A DNA stretch of 49,205 nt from an uncultured Prochlorococcus sp. (GTDB taxonomy: Bacteria > Cyanobacteriota > Cyanobacteriia > PCC-6307 > Cyanobiaceae): positions 1 through 49,205 of the forward strand of contig CACFAG010000008.1 of assembly GCA_902564235.1 (NCBI GenBank), given 5' to 3'. The translations under genes were made by a program, and so were the position numbers. Below are positions 16,739 through 25,032 of the stretch, piece after piece. Below the pieces are notes generated by a model, which searched no databases, was not told the origin of the DNA, and saw only the letters and a list, made by a program, of their open reading frames with translations. Position 1 is the stretch's first letter. Every line of letters begins with the position of its first letter.

Positions 16739-17701
16739 TTAAATACTTGAAAAAGGATTCTTAGGCATTTTTTTTAAACATTTTTTTGAAACTTCCTGAA
16801 GTACTTTAAATTCATTTTTATTTAAATTCCACTTGAATACATTCGATACATCAATAACTTGAGATTTTTTTCGCATTCCAACGAGTGGAATAACTCCTTG
16901 ATAACAACACCAATTAATTGCTACTTGCGCTTGGGAAACTGATCTTTGATTTGCAATTCTTTTTAAACACCTCCGCAATTCATATGTTGGTTTTTTATAG
17001 TTTTCAAATAATGCATTACGAATAAAACTTTTTTCTTTCTTTTCTTCTTTATCTGGATCAATACAAAGTATTCCAAAAGACAAAGGACTATAAGCAATGA
17101 AATCAATATTATTTTCTTCGCAAATTTTTTTTACCTGATATTGTTTTTCTAAATCGGGAGCAAGCAAAGAAAACTGTATCTGAACACTCTTTAGGCTCTG
17201 ATCTCTTTTTGCCAAGAAATTAATTAACTGCATCAATCTTTTAGGGCCAGTATTTGATAAGCCTATTTGAAAATCAAAGCCTTCATCTTTTAAATCGCAA
17301 AGATTATTCAACAGTCCTAATTCCTGCCAAGGATTGTATTTTGCAGTTGACCAATGTAATTGCACTATATCTAGTTTGTTATTAAGTCTTTCTAAGCTTT
17401 TCAAAAAAGGTTTATTAAAACCTCTATTACCTATTCTCCAAGGATAAGGTGCAAGTTTGGTTGCTACTTGAATTCTCTTTTTCTTTGCTGAAGAAGTATT
17501 TAGTAAAAATTTGCCTATCAACAATTCACTTCTACCCTGCAGATTCCCAGTACCGTAAGAATCTGCAGTATCAATTAGATCGAAACCTCTTCGTAACGCT
17601 TCGTTATATGTCTCACGTAAATCATCGTCGTTTTTAGATTGGTAATTCCAAAAAAGCTTATTCCCCCAAGACCACGTACCTAATCCAATTCTTTTCTTCA
17701 C
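16739..17701 (-). CDS. Aldo/keto reductase
   Basis: A 320-aa NADPH-dependent oxidoreductase of the TIM-barrel AKR family. The tetrad is visible: Asp and Tyr in DLIDTADSYG (about 41-50), Lys in VATKLAPYPW (about 79-88) and His in IVQLHWS (about 112-118). The cofactor region QVAINWCCYQGVIPLVGMRKKSQV lies near the C-terminus. It starts at ATG 17701 and stands alone on the minus strand. The substrate is unknown; cyanobacterial homologues are usually annotated only as carbonyl-reducing enzymes. Confidence 0.92.
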   Translation of the reverse strand: MKKRIGLGTWSWGNKLFWNYQSKNDDDLRETYNEALRRGFDLIDTADSYGTGNLQGRSELLIGKFLLNTSSAKKKRIQVATKLAPYPWRIGNRGFNKPFLKSLERLNNKLDIVQLHWSTAKYNPWQELGLLNNLCDLKDEGFDFQIGLSNTGPKRLMQLINFLAKRDQSLKSVQIQFSLLAPDLEKQYQVKKICEENNIDFIAYSPLSFGILCIDPDKEEKKEKSFIRNALFENYKKPTYELRRCLKRIANQRSVSQAQVAINWCCYQGVIPLVGMRKKSQVIDVSNVFKWNLNKNEFKVLQEVSKKCLKKMPKNPFSSI

Positions 17702-17850
17702 TAGCCAATTTAAATAATGAACTTTATAAGGTTATCTAAAAATATTAACTTCTTTAAATATTTCAAAAAATAAGTTTTAAAGCATTAAAAATGAATTTCT
17801 CTTGACATTAAGAAATTATTCTCCAAAGTAAGAGAAATTAAAATAAAAAA

Positions 17851-18522
17851 TTGTTCATTACCGTTTGCGGGCAAAAAGGGGGTGTAGCCAAGACCTGCAC
17901 AAGTATTCACCTTGCTAGTGTTTGGCATTCTGAAGGTAAAAAAGTTTGCATAGTCGATGCCGACAAGAATAGATCTGCTTTAGCATATGCATCAAGAGGC
18001 AATCTTCCATTTCCAGTTTTCCCCGTCAATTCAGCTGCTAAAGCATCAAGATCATCAGAAATTGTAATAACTGATGGCCAGGCTAGCAGTGATCAAGAAG
18101 AACTTAAACACTTAGCGTATGGTTCAGATTTAGTTATCTTACCAACAACTGCAAAAGCAAGATCAGTAGAATTAACAGTTGAACTAGCTAATTTATTAAG
18201 CAACTTAAGAGTTAACCATGCAGTAGTAATAGTAAAAGTTGATTTTAGACAGCAAAAAGCAGCGCAACAAGCAAAAGCAGCTCTAGAAAATTTTGGTTTG
18301 TATGTTTTTGATAAATTTATACCCTTACTTTCAGCGTTTGATAAAGCAGAAGCCTCGGGGAATGCTGTATTTGAAGCTGTAGACGATTTAGGTAGATCAG
18401 ATCCTCGTCGAATGACGGGCTGGTCTGCTTATTGTTCAATTGCCTCACAAATTCCATGCCTGATTTCGAAGCCCTCATCCGACACCAACAACTTAAACAA
18501 CCAACAACCAATCAGCGCTTAA
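17851..18522 (+). CDS. ParA-family ATPase
   Basis: A 223-aa single-domain ParA/MinD-type ATPase starting at a TTG (17851); no ATG or GTG is placed to include the conserved first strand. The deviant Walker A is KGGVAKT (residues 9-15, signature Lys9), with Ala where Gly is usual. DADKNRSA (about 38-45) is the switch I region with DK in place of DP. Such ATPases position plasmids, chromosomes, carboxysomes or other cargo using ATP-dependent binding to DNA or membrane. No parS-like sites or ParB gene are seen. The next gene overlaps its 3' end by 67 bp. Confidence 0.85.
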   Translation: MFITVCGQKGGVAKTCTSIHLASVWHSEGKKVCIVDADKNRSALAYASRGNLPFPVFPVNSAAKASRSSEIVITDGQASSDQEELKHLAYGSDLVILPTTAKARSVELTVELANLLSNLRVNHAVVIVKVDFRQQKAAQQAKAALENFGLYVFDKFIPLLSAFDKAEASGNAVFEAVDDLGRSDPRRMTGWSAYCSIASQIPCLISKPSSDTNNLNNQQPISA

Positions 18523-18698
18523 AAGTAGTTGATTCTCCTAATTTTGAAGAAGAAAAAAACGAAGAAACGATAATTAGACAATCTGGATTATTAGATAATT
18601 TTTTTGGAGGTTTTATAGGTTCTGTAATTGGAACTTTAACAATACTGTTTCTTTATATAAATGAATATCTACCACTAGATTTACTAAAACTTAAGTAG
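18456..18698 (+). CDS. Small C-terminally anchored protein overlapping parA-like gene
   Basis: An 80-aa protein if started at ATG 18456 (MPDFEALIRHQQLKQPTTNQ); the frame is open to 18432, allowing 88 aa, but the inner start reads more naturally. A charged soluble part with an acidic EEEKNEE stretch leads to one membrane helix with glycines (GLLDNFFGGFIGSVIGTLTILFLYI, about residues 45-69) and the short tail PLDLLKLK. It overlaps the last 67 bp of the ParA-like gene in another frame, so translation is probably coupled and the two proteins may act together. I do not recognise the family. Confidence 0.65.
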   Translation: MPDFEALIRHQQLKQPTTNQRLKVVDSPNFEEEKNEETIIRQSGLLDNFFGGFIGSVIGTLTILFLYINEYLPLDLLKLK

Positions 18699-18770
18699 TC
18701 TATTCTGAGTTGATAAAAACATATAGCACAAAAGTAAGTTAGACCAATAGATCTCACGGATTGAGTTGGT

Positions 18771-18800
18771 GGTTTATTAATGGTTTATTAATGGTTTATT
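18771..18800. repeat. 11-bp tandem repeat
   Basis: GGTTTATTAAT occurs twice in tandem (18771-18781, 18782-18792), followed by a partial third copy GGTTTATT (18793-18800). It lies in the 178-bp spacer upstream of the YadA-like surface protein gene, about 75-110 bp before its start. The copy number may vary between strains and could affect promoter spacing. Confidence 0.85.
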
Positions 18801-18876
18801 GAAATTGAAAATAGTGCATTTGCTTTTAAATAAATGATGGTATGGAAACACAACATAATCAAAAAGAGCAATTCAC

Positions 18877-19890
18877 GTGAAAAATAGGGAACTAGTTAAA
18901 AATATTATCTTCATGAAACAATTATTATCCACTTTCTATCTGTTGAGTTTATTTCTCACCTTCTTTAAAGTTGCAAATGCTGACGAATATAAATATATAG
19001 AAGGTAGAGAAGTAAACAACTCATTTCAAATTTTTGGTCTTAATGCATCAGGATCAGCAACATTATTAAACTCCTTTACTGGTTCAGATAACTTCATCAC
19101 TGGAGACTGGGAAATTGGACATATAGATGAATATGAAGGCAAACTTTACATTGCTGTGGAGGAATTTACGGATGCTGAAAATAATACAAAAACTGCAAAT
19201 TATTTACTTGAATATGATTTTATTAATAACACTTTCTCAAAAAGAGAAAATTTACCAAATAAAGTATTGTTATATCCCAAAGGAGTCTCACAAATGATTA
19301 GTGAGAAGGCAGATGGATCAATTCACATCGGGGAAAATTCTGCTGTATTTAAAGAAGAAGACGGCAGAGAAAAATTCTGGGCACAAGATGCTAATGGGAA
19401 AAGTATTCCCATAGATATTACCAACGGCAGTAAATTACTTATCAATGGAAGAGATGTAGAACAATCAATTAATAATGTAGGAGCACTCAGTGCTGCTTTA
19501 ACTGGATTACCAACAGTTCCTGAGGATACAACTCTTGCTTGTGGATTAGGCACTGGAACTCATGGAGGTGATTTTGCCATTTCTGGTGGTTGTGCTTCTA
19601 AAGTTAACGACAAATTATCAATTAACTATGCCGCATCAATGACTATGCCGGGTCAAGATTATGCCGGAGATTTTGAAGATCAATTTTCCGCTAGAGCAGG
19701 ATTTATTTGGAAATTAGGTAAGGCTACAAAACCTGCACAAATTAGTATGAATGAAAAAAAAGTTTTCGAAACAAAAATCAAAACTCTTGAAGATAAAAAT
19801 AATCAACTTTTAGCAAGGTTGGAAAGGCTAGAAAAATTTGCATTAAGAGATCTAAATTCAAAAGATTTAGCAGTTTATAAACTCCAATAA
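18877..19890 (+). CDS. Secreted/outer-membrane protein with YadA-like anchor and C-terminal coiled coil
   Basis: A 337-aa protein from GTG 18877. An ATG at 18913 gives a better signal peptide (MKQLLSTFYLLSLFLTFFKVANA, cut before DEYKY) and may be the true start. The mid part (about 35-200) is Thr/Asn-rich with beta-type strands. Residues ~208-285 (NNVGALSAALTGLP...TLACGLGTGTHGGDFAISGG...DQFSARAGFIWKLG) resemble the membrane anchor of trimeric autotransporter adhesins. The end (about 290-325) is a predicted coiled coil, the reverse of the usual order. It is probably envelope or surface located; function unknown. Confidence 0.7.
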   Translation: MKNRELVKNIIFMKQLLSTFYLLSLFLTFFKVANADEYKYIEGREVNNSFQIFGLNASGSATLLNSFTGSDNFITGDWEIGHIDEYEGKLYIAVEEFTDAENNTKTANYLLEYDFINNTFSKRENLPNKVLLYPKGVSQMISEKADGSIHIGENSAVFKEEDGREKFWAQDANGKSIPIDITNGSKLLINGRDVEQSINNVGALSAALTGLPTVPEDTTLACGLGTGTHGGDFAISGGCASKVNDKLSINYAASMTMPGQDYAGDFEDQFSARAGFIWKLGKATKPAQISMNEKKVFETKIKTLEDKNNQLLARLERLEKFALRDLNSKDLAVYKLQ

Positions 19891-19937
19891 TTAATTTACT
19901 AATTAATTACCGGCTTATAAATTTTAAGAACCGCTAA

Positions 19938-19983
19938 GATCGCCTGCCCCGCAATGGATCTTAACTAAGTTGTATACTCGCTA
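19938..19983. repeat. Diverged copy of the argJ 3' end (copy A)
   Basis: This stretch matches 20409-20450, including the last five codons and stop of argJ (minus strand SEYTT-stop: AGC GAG TAT ACA ACT TAG) and about 20 bp beyond. Differences from copy B are mostly transitions at synonymous positions. AAGATC...GATCTT flank the core as an inverted repeat. The rest of this 246-bp spacer after the surface protein gene holds only the repeats listed here. Confidence 0.75.
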
Positions 19984-20035
19984 ATAATATATACTCCCAA
20001 ATCTTTTGGTATCACTAGGTTCTTACTTCCAAAAT

Positions 20036-20055
20036 TAGTGTTATATAGGTGTTAC
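20036..20055. repeat. Short direct repeat, copy 1
   Basis: TAGTGTTATATAGGTGTTAC here and TAGTGTTATAAAAGTGCTAC at 20098-20117 match at 17 of 20 positions. Both lie in the gene-free spacer between the surface protein gene and the small ORF at 20137. Each is preceded by ATCACT a short distance upstream. Confidence 0.7.
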
Positions 20056-20097
20056 AAACCTTTTTCCAAAGGGTCAAACCCATTGATATCACTGAAC

Positions 20098-20117
20098 TAG
20101 TGTTATAAAAGTGCTAC
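20098..20117. repeat. Short direct repeat, copy 2
   Basis: Second copy of the 20-bp repeat at 20036-20055, with three mismatches. It is preceded by GATATCACTGAAC, similar to TATCACTAGGTTC before copy 1, so the repeated unit may be longer and degenerate. Confidence 0.7.
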
Positions 20118-20136
20118 TAAAGAATAAATATAAATA

Positions 20137-20292
20137 TTATTTTCTCTTAAATAAATCTTGTATTACATAAACATCTTCTGCGGTTGGATACTTTTGTTTA
20201 AAAATACTTATTGCACTATTTGGAGATAAAGCAAATAAATTTAATTTGATTCTATAAGTGTCAACTAAACCAGAAATTAAATATTTTTTCAT
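20137..20292 (-). CDS. Small protein, unknown function (51 aa)
   Basis: The reading frame opens at 20346 but the likely start is the internal ATG at 20292, giving 51 residues beginning MKKYLISGLVDTYRIKLNLF and ending TAEDVYVIQDLFKRK. It has alternating hydrophobic residues consistent with a small alpha/beta fold and no membrane helix. It is enclosed by the duplicated argJ ends (19938 and 20409), so it may be cargo of a small inserted segment. No domain is recognised; the compact, well-balanced composition favours a real gene. Confidence 0.5.
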   Translation of the reverse strand: MKKYLISGLVDTYRIKLNLFALSPNSAISIFKQKYPTAEDVYVIQDLFKRK

Positions 20293-20408
20293 TAATAACA
20301 AAAACTTATTACTCACTATTTTAGAAAAACTGAATTTCTTTAACAAATAATTTTATGTGGAAATCAAGGGTTATAACATCGTTATATATAATTTAGATCA
20401 CTGAAATC

Positions 20409-20450
20409 GATCGTCCTGCAATGGATTTGAATCAAGTCGTATATTCGCTA
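20409..20450. repeat. argJ 3' end (copy B of the diverged repeat)
   Basis: Covers the end of argJ (minus strand AGC GAA TAT ACG ACT TGA) and about 23 bp after its stop. It is repeated at 19938-19983, about 470 bp away in the same orientation. Here the flanking inverted repeat is AAATC...GATTT, differing from copy A in both arms in a way that keeps the pairing. Confidence 0.75.
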
Positions 20451-21670
20451 TTTATTTCAACATACTTTTTAGAAAGATCGCAACCCCAGGCTGTGCCTTT
20501 CGATTCGCCAGAATTTAGATTAATCATAATTTTTACAATATCATCTACTAAATATCTACCTTTCATTCTGGACTTAATATAGTCTGCGACTTTTTGTGGA
20601 TCATATTTCTTTAACTTGCCGTTTTCCAAAATCTGAGCCTTTCCTATATACAAGTCAACGTCATTTAAATTAAATTTAACTCCAGAATTACCTGCAGCAG
20701 AAATGATTCGTCCCCAATTTGGATCACAACCATGTATCGCAGTTTTTACCAAGGCAGAATTGCAAATAGATTTCGCGAGCATAATTGCATCATCTGTATT
20801 TTTTGCTCCTTGAACCAAAACTTCTAATAAACAATTTGCTCCCTCTCCATCCCTTGCAATATTTTTTGCCAAGTTCTGACATACAATATCAATCCCTTGT
20901 TGGATAATGGGGAAAAACCTTTTTTCAATTTTCTCTCCTGCATTTATTCCAACAAAAGAATCATTTGTGCTTGTCTCTCCATCAACTGATATTGCATTAA
21001 AAGATTTTTGAACCGCAATAGCAATCATTTTGTCCCATTCTTCTTTTTGAATACCCGCATCACAGGTTAGGAAAGCAAGCATTGTAGCCATGTTGGGGTA
21101 AATCATTCCTGAACCTTTTGCAAATCCTGCAATTTTTATTTTTCTACCTTGAATAATCGTTTCTATTGACACTTTTTTCAAAGTTAAATCAGTAGTTAAA
21201 ATTGCTTCTGCTGCATTTTCAAAATTATTACTCTTTAAATCACTAACTAAATTCGGTAAATTTTTTACTAAACTATTTATCTGTATTGGAACACCAATTA
21301 CACCAGTTGAGCACATTAAAACTTCTTCTTCTTTTATTCCTAAAAGTTCCGCAATCTTTCCTGTAGCAATTTGAAAATGTTGAATGCCAAGATTTCCTGT
21401 ACATGCATTTGCTTGACCAGAATTAATTAGTATTGCTCTTACAAAACCTGAAGTTGTTTTAATCCTTTCCTCACAAATATCCACACAAGAAGCGCGAACT
21501 ATTGATTGGGTAAACATCCCACTAAAAATACTTCCTTCTGGAGCAAGTATTAGTGCTAAATCTTTTTTATTAGAGGCTTTTAAACCAGCAGATATCCCAG
21601 CAAAAAGAAACCCCTTGGGTGTTACCTTAGTGTCATCAACAAACGACCAATTGGAAACTAACTGGCTCAA
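20432..21670 (-). CDS. argJ: Bifunctional ornithine acetyltransferase / N-acetylglutamate synthase
   Basis: A 412-aa ArgJ that transfers the acetyl group from N-acetylornithine to glutamate, recycling acetyl in arginine biosynthesis. The self-cleavage site is visible in GSGMIYPNMATMLAFL (Thr of ATML becomes the N-terminal nucleophile of the beta chain). SVDGETSTNDS and CDPNWGRIISAAGNSG are further family motifs. The length is normal. It is divergent from coaE with 76 bp between starts. Its extreme 3' end is duplicated further downstream (19938-19983). Confidence 0.96.
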   Translation of the reverse strand: MSQLVSNWSFVDDTKVTPKGFLFAGISAGLKASNKKDLALILAPEGSIFSGMFTQSIVRASCVDICEERIKTTSGFVRAILINSGQANACTGNLGIQHFQIATGKIAELLGIKEEEVLMCSTGVIGVPIQINSLVKNLPNLVSDLKSNNFENAAEAILTTDLTLKKVSIETIIQGRKIKIAGFAKGSGMIYPNMATMLAFLTCDAGIQKEEWDKMIAIAVQKSFNAISVDGETSTNDSFVGINAGEKIEKRFFPIIQQGIDIVCQNLAKNIARDGEGANCLLEVLVQGAKNTDDAIMLAKSICNSALVKTAIHGCDPNWGRIISAAGNSGVKFNLNDVDLYIGKAQILENGKLKKYDPQKVADYIKSRMKGRYLVDDIVKIMINLNSGESKGTAWGCDLSKKYVEINSEYTT

Positions 21671-21746
21671 ACTTTTTCGTATTTAAATTAATACTAACTA
21701 CTCTTTAATACTAAAGAAACTGAGTAATTAGATTATTATTAATTAT

Positions 21747-22364
21747 ATGGATATTCTTCAAAAATTAAAAAACAACCAAAGAAGGATTGGTTTAACAGGA
21801 GGTATTGCAAGTGGGAAGACAACCATAACAAATTTCATTAAAAAATATAAAAACATACCAATACTAGATGCAGATCATTTTTCAAAAGAATTAATCAAAC
21901 CAAACACATATGGATATAAGAAAATTTTAGATTATTTTGGAAATAAAATTATCGATAATAAAACCAATTCAGAAAAGGAAATAAACAGAAAACTTTTAAG
22001 GAACATTATTTTTAAACATTCAGCAAGCAAGGAATGGATTGAAAAACTACTTCACCCCTTAATTAAAGAAAGAATGATAGAAGAATGCAGTCAATACAGA
22101 AATAATCAAACTATATTATTGGTTATTCCATTATTGTTTGAAGCAAAATTTGAAGATATTTGCACTGAAATATGGTTAGTTAAATGTCCTAAAGAACTAC
22201 AAAAAAACAGACTTATCACAAGAGATAAAATTAGCGAAAAAGAAGCATATGAATTGATAAATTTTCAATTAAGTTTTGAAGAAAAAAGAGAATTCTCAGA
22301 TATTATTTTAGAGAATTCGGATGATCAAAATAAATGGATCAATACGATAAAAGAGCTTCTTTAA
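21747..22364 (+). CDS. coaE: Dephospho-CoA kinase
   Basis: A 205-aa P-loop kinase catalysing the last step of coenzyme A synthesis, phosphorylation of the 3'-hydroxyl of dephospho-CoA. The P-loop is in IGLTGGIASGKTTI (about 17-30). DADHFSKELIKP (about 43-54) is the substrate-binding region, HPLIKERM lies in the CoA domain, and PLLFEAKFEDICTEIWLVKCP the following strand. The length matches the family. It converges on gatB with 3 bp between stops. Confidence 0.95.
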   Translation: MDILQKLKNNQRRIGLTGGIASGKTTITNFIKKYKNIPILDADHFSKELIKPNTYGYKKILDYFGNKIIDNKTNSEKEINRKLLRNIIFKHSASKEWIEKLLHPLIKERMIEECSQYRNNQTILLVIPLLFEAKFEDICTEIWLVKCPKELQKNRLITRDKISEKEAYELINFQLSFEEKREFSDIILENSDDQNKWINTIKELL

Positions 22365-22367
22365 GCT

Positions 22368-23840
22368 TTAGCTATTTAATTTTTCTATAAGAAGTTTATT
22401 TGCAAGTTTAGGGTCAGCTTTACCTTTTGTTCTTTTCATAAGTTGACCAACAAAAAAACCAAGTAACTTAGTTTTGCCATTTTTAAATGATTGAACTTCA
22501 TTTGGATGTTCATTTATAAGTTCATTAATTACTGGTAAAATACTTGAAGAATCAGATATCATCGCCAAACCTTTTTCTTCAACTAATTTTTTCGGAGAAA
22601 TATTTTTTTGAATAAGTTCAGGTAAAATTTCTTTTGCAATTTTTCCGCTAATTATATTTTTTGAAATCATTTTAATCATTTCAGCAAGATTTTCAGGACT
22701 AAGCTTTAATTCACTAAAAGTTAGTTTTTTTGATTTTAAATAGCCCACAATATCACTTGTTACCCAATTTGAAGCTAGTTTAGCCTCGGCACCATTAGCT
22801 ACTGTTTCTTCAAAAAAGTTTGCCATGCTTATTTCATCAGAAATCACCCTTGCATCATATGCAGACAATCCAAATTGACTTACGTATTTATTTCTTTTCT
22901 TTGAAGGTAATTCTGGTAGTTCTTTAAACCATATTTCTTGTTGGGCTTTTGTTATTTCAATTGGACCTAAGTCAGGATCAGGAAAATATCTATAGTCACT
23001 GCTACCTTCTTTTAATCTCATACTTTTCGTTAATTGCTTAGCTTCATCCCATAACCTTGTTTCTTGGAAAATTTTTCCTCCATTTTCATAAACTTCTATT
23101 TGTCTGGCTATTTCATAATCACAAGCCTTTTGAATGGCTGAAAATGAATTCATATTTTTTATTTCCACTTTGGTACCAAAAGGAGCATTAGGTCCTTTTC
23201 TAACTGAAATATTGACATCACAGCGTAATGAACCCTCTTGCATATTTCCGTCTGATACCCCTAGATATCTAACTGTTCTTCTAATCTCTGAAGCATATTC
23301 AGATGCCTCTTTACCTGATCTAATATCTGGTTTACTTACAATCTCACAAAGTGCTATTCCGGCACGATTGTAATCAACTAAAGAATATTTAGAGCCAGCT
23401 AATCTATCACTTCCTGAATGGACTAGTTTTCCGGCGTCTTCTTCCATATGTAGCCTTTCTATACCAATTTTTTTGATGTATGGTTCTTTTTCCTTTTCAA
23501 TTATTTCAACCTCTAACCAACCATTTTCAGCTAGTGGCTCATCAAATTGTGAAATTTGATAATTTTTAGGAAGATCAGGATAAAAATATTGTTTTCTATC
23601 AAATTTACATTGTTCTGCAACGTTTAAATTTAATGCTAACGAAGTTTTTACAGCATACTCAAGAACAGTCTCATTCAGAACTGGAAGAGTTCCTGGCAAC
23701 CCACAAACTACAGGATCTATATGGGTATTAGGTGCATCACCAAAAGCTGTTGACGCAGATGTGAATATTTTACTTTTCGTATTAAGCTGTACATGAGTTT
23801 CCAAACCAATCACAGCTTCCCAAGATTCCAAATTGTTCAT
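22368..23840 (-). CDS. gatB: Aspartyl/glutamyl-tRNA amidotransferase subunit B
   Basis: A 490-aa subunit of the GatCAB complex, which converts misacylated Glu-tRNA-Gln (and Asp-tRNA-Asn where used) to the correct amide; cyanobacteria need it for Gln-tRNA. It starts WEAVIGLETHVQLNTKSKIF, the GatB signature, with FDRKQYFYPDLPKNYQISQ, HMEEDAGKL and VDYNRAGIALCEIVSKPD following, and a C-terminal YqeY-like helical domain (GQLMKRTKGKADPKLANKLL). The length is normal. It is divergent from thiO, 79 bp apart. Confidence 0.97.
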   Translation of the reverse strand: MNNLESWEAVIGLETHVQLNTKSKIFTSASTAFGDAPNTHIDPVVCGLPGTLPVLNETVLEYAVKTSLALNLNVAEQCKFDRKQYFYPDLPKNYQISQFDEPLAENGWLEVEIIEKEKEPYIKKIGIERLHMEEDAGKLVHSGSDRLAGSKYSLVDYNRAGIALCEIVSKPDIRSGKEASEYASEIRRTVRYLGVSDGNMQEGSLRCDVNISVRKGPNAPFGTKVEIKNMNSFSAIQKACDYEIARQIEVYENGGKIFQETRLWDEAKQLTKSMRLKEGSSDYRYFPDPDLGPIEITKAQQEIWFKELPELPSKKRNKYVSQFGLSAYDARVISDEISMANFFEETVANGAEAKLASNWVTSDIVGYLKSKKLTFSELKLSPENLAEMIKMISKNIISGKIAKEILPELIQKNISPKKLVEEKGLAMISDSSSILPVINELINEHPNEVQSFKNGKTKLLGFFVGQLMKRTKGKADPKLANKLLIEKLNS

Positions 23841-23919
23841 TATTAAAAGTCTCTTTATTAATATTATTGGATATAAATGAAAAGAGGACCAAAAAACAAA
23901 TAAAAATATTAATTTTTAA

Positions 23920-25029
23920 ATGGCACAAGAAACCAAAAATTCAATATTAATCATTGGAGGTGGACTTTTAGGTTTATCTATTGCTTATGAATTTTCTAGA
24001 AATAACTTCAAAGTTTTAGTTTTAAGCAAAAACAGAAATGAATCAGCTGGATTTGTTGCTGCAGGAATGTTAGCTACTCATGCCGAAGGGCTCAAAGATG
24101 AATTACTAAAATTTGGCCAAGAAAGTCAAAATCTAATTCCAAAGTGGATACAAAGTATTGAACAAGATAGTAATATTAAATGCGGTTTGAAAAAATGTGG
24201 CATAGTAGTTCCTTTTAAAAACAAAGAAGATCTTGAAGAGTTTCCCACTTATGAATATGGAAAATATTTAAATCACAAAGATCTTCAAACAGAAATCAAT
24301 GGAATGAATTCTATGTGGAAACATGGTTTACTTTTTGAACAAGATGGTCAAATAGATAACCGAAGAAAACTGATGCGTGCTCTTGAGAGAGCATGCTCCT
24401 TGAATGGAGTCGAATTTCAAGAGGGATCAGAAGTAGAGGATTTGACATTCGAAAAAAACAAAATTACAGGTGCAAGAGTTTTATGTGCCACTGGGGAAAT
24501 AAAAAAAATTAACTGCGAACAAGCAATTATATGCAGCGGTGCTTGGAGTAAAAAAATTTTTAATAAGATTCCAGTCTTTCCTGTAAAGGGACAAATGCTA
24601 TCAATACAAGGTCCAACAAATTTTTTGAAAAGAGTTATTTTTGGTCCAAAAACTTATCTAGTTCCCCGTGATGATGGACTTATCATAGTTGGAGCGACAG
24701 TTGAAAAAGATTCAAAATTTAATCAGGGTAATACTCCTAATGGAATAAAACAACTACAAGAAGGCATTCGCTCCTTATTACCAGAAGCTATTAATTGGCC
24801 ACAAATGGAACATTGGTGGGGATTTAGACCTTGCACACCAGATCTGAAACCAATAATTGGAAAATCAAAAATTGAAAATCTTTTTATAGCTACAGGACAT
24901 TACAGAAATGGAGTTTTATTTTCTGCAATAACAAGTGATCTTCTTTTGAAAATAATTCAAAATAAAAATCTCAACGAAATAGAAAAAAGCTTTTTAGAAA
25001 AATTTAGTTTAGATAGATTTAAGATTTAA
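23920..25029 (+). CDS. thiO: FAD-dependent glycine oxidase (ThiO-like)
   Basis: A 369-aa amine oxidase of the DAO family. The dinucleotide-binding motif is IIGGGLLGLSIAYEFS (about 11-26), followed by SAGFVAAGMLATHAE, and the C-terminal FAD motif is ATGHYRNGVLFSAITSDLL. ThiO oxidises glycine to dehydroglycine (iminoacetate) for the thiazole half of thiamine; this motif set is typical of cyanobacterial ThiO. Other glycine or D-amino-acid oxidase roles are not excluded. It converges on ndk with 3 bp between stops. Confidence 0.85.
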   Translation: MAQETKNSILIIGGGLLGLSIAYEFSRNNFKVLVLSKNRNESAGFVAAGMLATHAEGLKDELLKFGQESQNLIPKWIQSIEQDSNIKCGLKKCGIVVPFKNKEDLEEFPTYEYGKYLNHKDLQTEINGMNSMWKHGLLFEQDGQIDNRRKLMRALERACSLNGVEFQEGSEVEDLTFEKNKITGARVLCATGEIKKINCEQAIICSGAWSKKIFNKIPVFPVKGQMLSIQGPTNFLKRVIFGPKTYLVPRDDGLIIVGATVEKDSKFNQGNTPNGIKQLQEGIRSLLPEAINWPQMEHWWGFRPCTPDLKPIIGKSKIENLFIATGHYRNGVLFSAITSDLLLKIIQNKNLNEIEKSFLEKFSLDRFKI

Positions 25030-25032
25030 ATT

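Noticed and set aside
17851..18698. ParA-like gene and its neighbour as McdA/McdB carboxysome positioning
   Set aside because: The small partner is a single-helix membrane protein, not McdB-like, and no carboxysome genes are near.
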